This document shows positions 41,312 to 51,800 of a DNA stretch of 64,000 bases, piece after piece; the first letter of the stretch is position 1; each line of letters begins with the position of its first letter. The DNA is from Paragorgia papillata (taxonomy: Eukaryota > Cnidaria > Anthozoa > Scleralcyonacea > Coralliidae). The notes beneath the pieces were generated by a model that was not told where the DNA came from, did no database searches, and saw only the letters and a list, made by a program, of their open reading frames with translations. The position numbers and the translations under genes were made by a program. The DNA lies in contig JAWNZC010000012.1 of the NCBI GenBank assembly GCA_035771165.1, positions 310,001-374,000 on the forward strand. Reading direction: 5' to 3'.

Positions 41312-43118
41312 ACTGCCTTCACGTACTATATATAGCACTGTGATTTTGCAGTAGCCCGAGTGAACGCCTGACCAGGCGTCTTGTTAAATCTAAAGCGCCA
41401 ACGAGCAATTAGAATGCAATTTCGGAGAATTCAAAGAGGGGAAAGTTCCTACAGTACTCGTCATTCGCTTGTTCGTAGTATTGTATGATTCACTTCCCAC
41501 AGGATTGTTTACGTCGTTCAGCTAATTGTGCTAGATCAGCAATATTATTTCACTCCGTTTGGGCGTTTAACCACGCCTACAACTAAATTTTTTTATGCGG
41601 AATTTTGATTTCATTGGATAAGATCGAAGTTTTGGCTTATGCTGCCAACAACACTGCACTGCGATTGGGCTATTTTCATCTGTGATGATAGTATCTTTTG
41701 TGACGTCAATGGAAAGCTAACACAGTAACAGTTTCGTTCCTGCGGGGAACGAAACAAAAAGCAAGATTTTACATTAGAGCAGCGAGGCGCGTACCTACAA
41801 GTGCTACAACGAAAGTTCTTCCATGATGGATTTAGATATAAATTCCACTTCATTTGGACATTATATGCATAGATGGTCCCTCATGAAAACTCCCTTTGCA
41901 AAGAATATTTAATAAAGTGCAGTAAATTCGAATAAACGATCAATGGTCGGACCGAACACAGTGAGAGCCGAGAGGTAAAATAATGATACAATAGTTTTGC
42001 CAACAGTACAACTAAAACTAAAATTCGCTTTTGTCTTAATATGAATGGTTGTGCTAAATTATATGTCGTAAGTTGAATATTAAATGCACTAAATGTCTGG
42101 TGTATTGCGCATCACTGGTTTGTTTCATAAACACGGTGAGGACTGGCAATTGTCGTACGCGTATCAGTTTACGTACACGTATAATTAAAGAATAACTAAA
42201 TTATCAAGAAACATTGCCATCTGACAACAAAAGTGCAAAACTCCGATTTAATAATGGCACGGAGACGACAAATGCTTTTCGACTGCGTTGTTCCTTGGTT
42301 TTCTTTTATTAATAATTTGTAGGCATGCGGCGATTTATGATAATTTCAATTTATTCACACTATTTTTAATACTTACAATGAAAAATACAAAGTTTACATA
42401 GTGATACATAAACAAATCAGAGTTAGATATAAAACAAAATATTTTATGAAAGAATATACATATGTGAGAGTGTAATTAAAGTATAAAGCTTTCGAGATTA
42501 ATTACTGCCTATATTTACATATTAATAAGTTTGGGGATCAGCAGAGGATGAAATATTAAGATCGTGTCGAAGTAACAAAATAGACATTGTATAATACGAG
42601 AATGAAATTCAGATCAACCTCGTTGACTTAATATTTTTTACATTGAAATATTTTTTACATTGAAACAGAAAGGGTTTTTAAATAAATCACTGGGAATATT
42701 TTCCCAGATTTTTGTAGCTGAGAATCTAAATGTTTGTTTACAATAATTAGTCCGGCGGGGAGAAAATAGTTCGCGCTACGGCTAATTTTCTAACAATGCC
42801 AGAGTGTGAATTATTGCCATGAATGAGTTAGCGCTTGTGTAATATTCTAGGATGATCATTTTAATGTTACGATAAAGTCCATCATGAAACCGAACGCCAA
42901 TCATCACACAACGATGCACCACCATATATATTTGTTTACGTCTTATTTGAGAAATGCCCGACTTAAAAACTCTCACGGTCCTGTTAAAACCAATTCGATC
43001 TTTTTGAAGTGATTTTTTTGTGCACACAATCATATTATTGAATAAACTAATATTTAAAATTAACGCAGAATCAATGTAAAATATAAAATTTGTCCTAAAA
43101 ATGACTGACTACAGTATA
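41312..43118. other. Non-coding flank to the right of the satellite
   Basis: No long open frame and no satellite homology. Small details only: a 10-bp hairpin GTTTCGTTCC/GGGAACGAAAC at 41,731-41,755, a short direct duplication of TTTTTTACATTGAAA near 42,634-42,665, and AT-rich DNA otherwise. An 80-codon minus-strand frame at 41,611-41,853 shows no recognisable features and is treated as chance. Confidence 0.6.
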
Positions 43119-43206
43119 CAACAATCCTGGGCAAAAGTGCTTGGGACACTATGCGAAAATCGGCAAAATCGGCAAAGTGGCCCAACAATTTTGTCCAGGA
43201 TTGTCT
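43119..43206. mobile_element. Short foldback element
   Basis: ACAATCCTGGGCAAAAGTGC at the left is matched by an imperfect reverse complement ending TTTTGTCCAGGATTGT at the right, with CACTATGCG...GCAAAGTGG between. The whole is about 88 bp. It shares its right arm with the larger element that follows, so the two are nested or overlapping. Confidence 0.6.
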
Positions 43207-43567
43207 GAAAATGACGAGTTTATGATTTTTCAATAAAACACAGCTTTTTAACTTTGTAACATTGCAAAATATATACAGTTTAATAAAAGAGCCCCCATCT
43301 CTGCTCCCCCTTACCCCCTCAATTGGGAAGGGATCACTGGAGCAGAGTCTCTGCAGAGTTCCCACCCGCACGGAAGCTCTATTTAATTTACATATTCACC
43401 AAACCTTCTATACCCCACAAACAATTTGTTGTTCATGCATGTGGGAGCGTATTTATGTCATATTCGAGCAAACTGCGCAGAATCGCCGCCCCCAAATTGT
43501 TTTTTTCTTCGATTTTGTTTAATTCGTCATTTTTAGACAATCCTGGACAAAAGTGCTTGGGACACTA
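43177..43567. mobile_element. MITE-like element with ~45-bp terminal inverted repeats
   Basis: The left end (GTGGCCCAACAATTTTGTCC, continuing into AGGATTGTCTGAAAATGACG) is the reverse complement, with a few mismatches, of the right end around 43,523-43,567 (CGTCATTTTTAGACAATCC into TGGACAAAAGTGCTTGGG). About 300 bp of unrelated sequence lies between. Frames crossing it (43,060-43,371 minus; 43,262-43,625 plus) are not supported as genes. A non-autonomous DNA transposon is the likely identity; the superfamily is not identifiable. Confidence 0.65.
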
Positions 43568-43813
43568 TGCATTAATTACTCTAGCATTCACAACTAATTT
43601 CATACATGTCCAGGCCACAGTTTGAGAAATATTTGTGAGCAGACACCGTCGGACACTGCAGACATATTCCGTTAATATTAATTTATCCCTTCCACATATT
43701 TGCGACCAACTCTCAACTCTCAGTCTTTTAACTCCCTTGTACTATAATTGTTTTTTATACAAAGAGAATTATTGAAATAATAATTTACGCGAAATTTTAC
43801 TGAATTAAATGCC

Positions 43814-44104
43814 ATGGATTTTGAAATATTACAATTAATACAAACAATTAATTTAATAGCTTCAGACATTGGCCGCTCGACATCATATTTCATTTGGGCA
43901 CGGTTAATAGGGGTGTTTGACAAAACCAAAGAGCTCCACTGCAGGATAGGCACTTATAGTACGTATTCCATAAAAGGGCATGAGTTGCGTAATGTGAAAG
44001 AGCAAATACACGACGCTCAATGGCATATGCGCGACTTTAACGAGCAAATACTTGACGTTTCCAGTGCTTGCGCAAGGTTGGCTAGCTTTATATGGCTGAA
44101 TTAG
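43814..44104 (+). CDS. Hypothetical 96-codon open frame upstream of the KDZ-like gene
   Basis: An ATG in good context (GCCATGG) opens a 96-residue frame ending in TAG, ten bases before another strong start at 44,114. The predicted peptide is mixed hydrophobic and charged, with no signal peptide, zinc motif or family I recognise. The middle holds a charged stretch (KEQIHDAQWHMRDFNEQ) that could form a helix. It could be a small gene, part of the leader of the downstream gene, or a chance frame. I do not assign a function. Confidence 0.2.
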   Translation: MDFEILQLIQTINLIASDIGRSTSYFIWARLIGVFDKTKELHCRIGTYSTYSIKGHELRNVKEQIHDAQWHMRDFNEQILDVSSACARLASFIWLN

Positions 44105-44113
44105 GATTGCAAA

Positions 44114-44355
44114 ATGGCGGAAGAACAAACTAGCCATGCACATCCATTGGCGCATCCATCTATTTATTCAAATGGTGGAACTTGCGATTTCAGTCTTTTG
44201 CGTTGTGGTCGGGCTGACTGGGACTGAAAATTGCAATGGAAGACTGTATCACTGCCCATTATGTCCTCCAAACAAATGTGCTAAAGAACTTCCTTCGCGA
44301 GTAAAGGAACATTTTAAGAAGGTCCACTGGGAAAACAGAATTCATGAATTCCAGG
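44114..44355 (+). CDS. KDZ-like gene, candidate first exon (C2H2 finger)
   Basis: The finger is read as YHCPLCPP...RVKEHFKKVHW, a C-x2-C...H-x4-H pattern, and ends at CAG|GTATAA in phase 0 (44,355). The best start, AAAATGGCGG at 44,114, opens MAEEQTSHAHPL... and then DFSLLRCGRADWD, but this is one frame away from the finger. Dropping one base near 44,222 would join the two frames. Alternatives are an acceptor at 44,193 (TTTCAG) or an internal start. The exon's 5' end is therefore uncertain. Confidence 0.5.
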
Positions 44356-45538
44356 TATAATTTAAACGATGATTGTTAAATTTCACGTCATTGAAAATCC
44401 ATGCATAATATTAATTTTAGTCATGTGGCCACGAAATGATTGAAAAGATGGTACAATCACAGAATAGGATTCTGTGTTACAGTATTAAAGGCTGATATTT
44501 ATATAAACTACAAAATACTGACGTTTTGAGTGTAGCTTTTCATTTATTCAGAAAAAGATGTTACTCTACAGTACAGTCAGTACTGAATCGTTAATATTCT
44601 TTACTAATCTTCACTGAAATGTCAGTATTTCGTTGTGCTGTACAAAATATCTGCACTTCACCACCTTTTCACTTTGTTGAATATCAGAGCCACTGCCTAC
44701 ACTTTTTGTGTTCTTAGAAAATAAAAATGTGTTCTCAATGTACTGACAAGTTCTTGGTGGAAATAGTAAAGTTATGACTATAAATCTTGTGGATATATTA
44801 ACCCATTGCTGCCTTGAATAATCCAGATAGGTGTCTGAGGATTCTTCTTTGAAGGAGTACAATTGTCTGGCATTTATGACTAGAGTAAAACAAAAAGACT
44901 GTTTTTGTCTGGCTCAGGTGGGAATGGGTATTGGGTGAAAACATCTGTACACAAATCATTTAACCATTAATTGTAAGAGTTGATTATGCTTGTCCAGAAT
45001 AATCTGGACTGACATACATTTGGCTGATAGGCCAACAGACCATTTCGCCAACCAGGTTTGATCAACAGATACCTCCTTAGCCAGGCCAAAAAAATATATG
45101 GATTTCCCATTTCCTGACCCTACCTAGTTTTTTTTCTCAGCAAAATGCCAATCCTAAACTTTTATTTGAAGAGTGTGGGCCTGAGTTGCAGCATGATTTG
45201 CACATTGGGATAGCAAGCTGCATAATGGCAGAACCTAGTAATGTGCTCAAAATGTGCTACCATACTGTAATTGATATTTGGTTTTGGACTCTAAATAATG
45301 ACTGGGCTCTAAATTAAAAATAAGTAAAAAAAATAAAAATACCCTTCCTATGTTTTTCTGAATAGAAATAGGAAATCCCAGTATTTTTCTTTGGCCCCAG
45401 CATAAGAAAAATTCTTTATTTTTTTGTGCTGAACTGTTTTACGTCATGACATATCCCAAATTTCTTTTTATATGATTTAAGGTTTAAGCATTCTGAGATG
45501 CAAACTGTCCTGCACATTCCCATCAAGCCGGCAACAGC

Positions 45539-45575
<37 letters not shown>

Positions 45576-45600
45576 GCAGTTGCAACAACACCAGGATCAA

Positions 45601-45635
<35 letters not shown>

Positions 45636-45814
45636 ACAACAACAACAACAGCTGCAACAACAATAATAACAGAAGCAGCAGCAACAACAACAACAACAGC
45701 AGCAGCAATAACAGCAGCAACAACGGCAGCGACAACAGCAGCACAACAACAGCAGCAACAGCTAGAACAACAAATGCAGCAACAACAGGAAACAGATCAA
45801 CATTTGCAATCCCT

Positions 45815-45868
<54 letters not shown>

Positions 45869-48800
45869 GACACTGTCACAAGAGCAACAACAGGACACAG
45901 ATATTACAACTGCATTCGACAATCAGTCATTTCAGGAGCTTGAGTTCCGATACAGATCTGCTCAATCAAGATCAATGCGACAACAGCCAACCAGGGTTAA
46001 ATGTCCATTCTTTGATTGTGGCAGAGAATTCCATCCAAATTCCCTCTCAAGTCACATTAAAACAAAGCATGCTGTAGATGAAAGAAAGGGAATAACATCA
46101 ACAAGATACTTGAATGGAACTTGTGTCGATTATACAAATGGGATTTATCTGGTTCGCAAACAATTGCGAGGAACGGATCATCCTATTCATTGTCAATTCA
46201 AGACCTCAAGTCCTGCCTCTATAATTTGTAGTGTGGATACCTGTCGCCAGCTTAGCAATACTGCTTCTAGAAGTGGTCAAGCTAATTTTCTTTGTGATCA
46301 TCTGAAATCCACCCATTTTATTGGCACTTCAGTTGTTGCTGATCGCTTAAAAGAACATTCTCTTGATTTTGTGATCAATACTTTAAAATGGTCGAAATTA
46401 GAGCGGAAATCAGAATGTTTGGAGTGGCAGAAGCAAGCTGACCACAACAGAATTCCACTTGTTGTACAAATGCCTGTTACACCAGATTTTTCTACTCATT
46501 TTTTCCACTTTTCAGTATTTGCCAACATCAAGAGAGATCATTACTGGTCATTTTGTAAACGTGTGGTGGTTTCATTTGACAAAGAAAGCTCATCCTTCCA
46601 CTGCAAGTGCTGCACTTCTCGCCGCTCCTGCATGCACAAGTGCCTTGTCAAGTGGGCAATTGGGCAGTGTCATCCTTCTGTTATTGGTGCATCTAGGATA
46701 CTGCAGATGGATGAAGAGATTGGCGACACCCTAGATTTTACTGCAACTGAGGAAAATGTTGCTGATGAGCACTTACATGTAGATGAAGATAACAACAATA
46801 TACCTGGCAGTATGTTTTACCCTCCAGTTGGAGATGTTGCTGTGAAGTTTGTTAAATACTTGTTGAGTGAGAAGAAAATCCCTGCACAACTCCCCTTAGC
46901 CTTAACAGTTCAGAAGGAAAATTATGGTAAAAGGTAAAATACTGTAGATAATTGCATGATGTCTGACCCACAGTTGTTTAATTTGTATGTTGGAAGATAA
47001 ATTATTAGTTAAATAGTTCAGTTGTTGGATCAGTTTAGTCATGATAGAAGTCGTGTGTATGCATGTATTGTATTGTTCTGTTTGTGGTAATATGATAATA
47101 TAGGTTATGTCTGCTTTATCGCGAAAACGTGCTTACTGAATCTACTATTACAAAAGTTAGCAATTGTTAATTAGAATTGACCAATCAGCTTAGTTCTCAA
47201 GATTGCAACAAAGAAGGAAGAGAATGTTCATTGATGCTCTAATTTTGAACAGTACTGTAAGTGATAATTTGTGGAAACTTTTTACAATGCAAACATTTAA
47301 GGAATTTATCACTTATCAGTTTTAATTTACAATTATGTAGAGTTTTGTAGTCATGGGTATTGGCTATTAAGTTGGTTAGCCTTTGTGTCAGATGTTTGAT
47401 TTTCCCCCTAATCCTCAGCCAGTTTGTGTAGTAACTGAAACAAAACAATTGCCTTATATACACTTAATAATATGCTTTAATTACTTTTCAGTTATATTCC
47501 AACAGAGACTACCTGCTTTTATTGCGAATCACCACTGATTGAGCCATACTGTATCACACAAAACGCCAAACTAGTGACCCTGAAAGGGATAGTTGAAGGT
47601 ACATGTACAGTAACGCATGCATGGTGCTCTTAAGTATGCATTATCTTTTTAAAATATGCTATTTTTACAAAATAAAATATCTATAGGATTAGATTGTTAA
47701 ACATCTCAGTCAACAGTTACTTATTAAGTAACTTCATTAGTTCTTTAATTAGTTATTTTAGTTATACTTGGGTCAAACGTTCTTGTAAGTTTAATATTTT
47801 ATTCTTTTTTTATCTGGTATAAAATAATAAATAACAGTAATACATTACTATGACTTATATTACATGTATATTTGGTTTGTTTTTTTATTATCTCAGGAGT
47901 TTCTTTATATGCAAAGTTTTGTGACAACTGCAAGCTTCCATACAGATATCAGGAGTTTTCTGATGGTGTTCATAATTTCAATGACAACTGGATCCTTAGT
48001 ATTGGATTATGTGATATGATCAGAAAACATCACATCTCTATACTGATACAGTAATACATGTACATGACTTGTATATACGATTATGCTGGTACCGTTACAG
48101 TACACTGTGTGTGAGTTTTTTAGTGAATAAATGTATTTTGAATGAGGAGCATGCTGCTGTAAATAAAACTTTTGTGTAGTAAAAATATGATGTCTTTGAA
48201 TGTTGTTTCAGGTTCACAATGCTGTAAGCCGAACAGTTGAAGCAATTGAAAACGGGCTGCAGTTGCGACCATATCAATTACCTCGCGGTTCAATGCTGAA
48301 TGCGTACCTTCACTTTGAGGCTCTTTCAGATCACAGCTATGATTTTTCGTGCCTTATGTGTGGATACTTTCCTCCATTGTTAACTTTAGATGTGGACAAG
48401 AAAGGAGTGTTTGAACTGGCAGGTAAACTGTATCATCCAGGATTGTTTTATCCTGCGTGCAAACTTAAATTTTGAGTCTGTAGGCAGGCTAGAATTGCTT
48501 GTGTCATTCGTTTTAGTGCTTAAAGGATTAGAAAAGGTTGTACTACTGTAGTATATTACTTTCAGATTAATGATTTGTTCATACTAGCTGTATTTTGTCC
48601 TTTTTACAGTAAGTGAACTTGAGCTACCAGACATACATTCTAATTCAATTCCGGATAAAGTTGATGCTGATATGTTCTGGCAACAAGTCAATCTCGGGAT
48701 ATTATACAGGGGCATACTGAGAGGTATACGTACTGTAGTTAATATTTTTCAATACGCTAATGACGTCTGACATGTTTCTGTCCAGAAAAAAATGGCTAAT

Positions 48801-51800
48801 TTAAAAAAAAGTTTTTCATTAGAGCCTTGCTTTCCCTACGTACAGAACTTTTGTATTGTAAATAGAGAAATTTATTGCAGTAAAACTGTATAAAGTCAGT
48901 GCTTGAGTGTCTTATTTTGTTATCAAAGCAATCCTGTAATTGTGTTATGTATAATCATTTCTTGATTCACATGTACATACAGGCACTGAAAAGAATCCCT
49001 TGCAAATCAAGCCAACCTACAAGTTCTGGGCCCCATTTATTCGCTCCAAGTGCAGAAGAGGACGACAGCTTTTTAACTCTGAATTTAGGAAAGCTAATCA
49101 CAAGGAGGACCTTAAATCTGCTGGCGCTACATCTGACAACTGCTCTATTGAGAAACTGATGGATTTGTTCTGTGAAGGGAAAGTATGTTACGCTTTGTCA
49201 CACGACGACATTGTAGATACAGTAGAATGCTACACAGTTTTATATTTTTTTATTATTGCTTGTCAGGTGCCGGTAATTAGAGAAATGGCTAGAAGTTTAA
49301 ACGTGAGTGATAAGGGTTCAAAGCTGGACATCATTAACCGAATAAAGTCTGTTCTCAACATTGAAGAAACTTTCTTGAAACTCTTTTCTAAAATGTGGGG
49401 TGGTTCAGGTAAGACATTTTTTATAAATGTTGTGAATTCATGTGGGGATTATTGCTATATATATATTTCTAAAATTCATTAATAATTCATGAGGAAAACA
49501 CAAAGAAAAATCATGAGCGTATCGGATCTATATATGTGATATAGACTCGCTCTAAGTTTCTCGCTGGTTTTTAACGGCTGAGATAAGCTTAATTTTCAAA
49601 ATTACTACGCCAATGAACGTATGAAGTGATTCTTTTTAGAAGCCATTTAAAAACCTTGCAGTACGGGCTTTATCGGCTCTAAAACACTCGGCTATCGCCT
49701 CGTGTTTTATATCCCATAAAGTCCTCCTGCGCGGTTTATAAATATTACATATATATATAGATATATATATCGATATATAGTAAGGTTAGATATACTGCCG
49801 AAACAGAGAACGTGGGAGTCTAACGTTTCGAGCGAAGGCCCTTCGTCAGAGAGAATATCACACGGGTGATAAAAATGCTATATTCTTGGACAGCGGTGCA
49901 CATTGTTTTTTGTATCTACTGCGCATGCGAATAGATACTATGTTGGTATGGAAGGTTTTCCTATGTTAGTTAAATAACAATAGAATATTTTCCCGAGTCA
50001 GTCCAAGCAATCTGACGCAGTGGATACATGTACGCCTAAGCGTGCCTATTTTTATCACTCGCTGTCCTGATAAAAGCAAGTACAGTGGAACCTCATTATC
50101 TCGAACTCGGTTATCTCGAACAAGAGTTGATTTCCCTTCAGCATATTTCTTCACTGTTTTACAGTATAATTTATCTCGAACCCCCGCTATCTCGAAGTAT
50201 ACTTTACCTCCCTTGAGGGTTCGAGATAGTGGGGTTCCACAGTATATGCTAAACAGGTTATCACATTCGTGACTCGGTGATATCAATTTTATCACTTTCA
50301 TAACGATATCATAATTGTCCCTCGTTCACTGCCCTCACACAATTATGATATTGTTCCCCAAGCGATAAAACCGATATCACCTCATTCTTCATATGATAAC
50401 CTATACTTCTAAAGATTAATAAGTGCATTCTCGCTGACGCTTCATTGACTGGTGTCCTTTTCACGCGAAAAGGTGCAGGTTCAACTCCTGTGGGATGACC
50501 TGAAGTGGGGTGTACAGTACGTTAATACGTTATACAATGTTAGGTTTTGGCATAAATTTTTTATTATATTTATAACTGTGTAAATTTATTTTCTGTTTTG
50601 TGTAAGGTGGGTGGCTAGGAATGACTTGCCCGCATGGAATATGCTACGGACTAAAGTGGCTTTTGAGACATGAAGGACCTCGGGATCATGTGGATATGGT
50701 AATGAACCTTGCTGCACTTCCGAATGTTATTGTGTTGGACATGGCAAACATGATGGTCGCCCATGCCAGAAATAGAGGCTACAACGTTTTCCAGCCATTT
50801 GAAGGTCGTGTTGCTGAATGCACCCCAGAGAACATCCGAAAGGCAAAAGATGGTGAGCTGGAGATTGACTGGCCCTGGTTTCCCAATGGCGCGGAACAGG
50901 ACACAGGAGATGAAGTTGAGAGACCTGATGGTGAACAGCTTCTACGTAACCCTTCCACTGAATCGTCAGATCATTATTGCTTATTTGATCAATTTCATGA
51001 AAAAAATTCTGTTGATCCAGCTGATTGTTTACGTAGAGTGTCGTGCGTCAACCAACTTGCTGGGAAGACCAATTCAGAAACGGCTGAACAACTGAACAAC
51101 AGAAGGAACCGTGACAATTACTTTACGACATCTTTGACAGCACACAATTCGGTATTTGTCGAAAGGTTGGCAACTCATTTTAATAATGAGAAGACAAATA
51201 GACGCGTCATTGTTAGCCATAGTCGACAGGTAAATTAATATTTAAGGAGACGAGTGGAAAATATTTATGAGTACAAGGAATGGCAGCGAGGACACGAACG
51301 CGAAGAGTGAGTGATTTCAGAGCTATCTTTCGAGTTCTCCCTAATTGTCACTCGTGATTCTATTACTTTATGGGACCAAGATATTTCTTTTTATACAACA
51401 ATCTTGAGAAAAACAAACAAAACTAACAAACAATCCTTGTCATCAAAATGTAAATTATCTTTTCTCACGATACATGTAGATCGTTTGCAAACGATGTCAC
51501 GTGATTGCAAACGACCTATAAAGCCTGGTTTTCACTAGACGTAAGCGTGAGCATAACGACGTATACGCAAGCGCAGTAAGCACTTCAAGGTCAATTTAAC
51601 ACTTTGTTTTCCCGAAATTCAAAGATGTTCATCTACCATGAAGTGCTTACTGCGCTTGCGTATACGTCGTTATGCTTACGCTTACGTCTAGTGAAAACCA
51701 GACTTTATTGGCAGACGTCGAAAAACTTTGGAATTCGTAAACCATTACCTCGTAGAAATTTGATTTCGATCTCGTAATTTTTACAGCAAATTGTCGCGCA

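Noticed and set aside
41611..41853. 80-codon minus-strand frame
   Set aside because: No features, and it crosses a hairpin.
45139..45318. 60-codon open stretch after a good acceptor in intron 1
   Set aside because: No donor and no recognisable motif; likely chance.
45523..45879. 118-codon minus-strand frame rich in Val and Leu
   Set aside because: It is the antisense of the CAA repeat.
50440..50510. tRNA-like stretch with GGTTCAACTCC
   Set aside because: A T-arm is visible, but the acceptor ends do not pair and the anticodon loop lacks the usual U; too weak to annotate.
50621..51238. 205-codon frame as a separate gene
   Set aside because: It is exon 9 of the KDZ-like gene, with splice sites and phase matching its neighbours.
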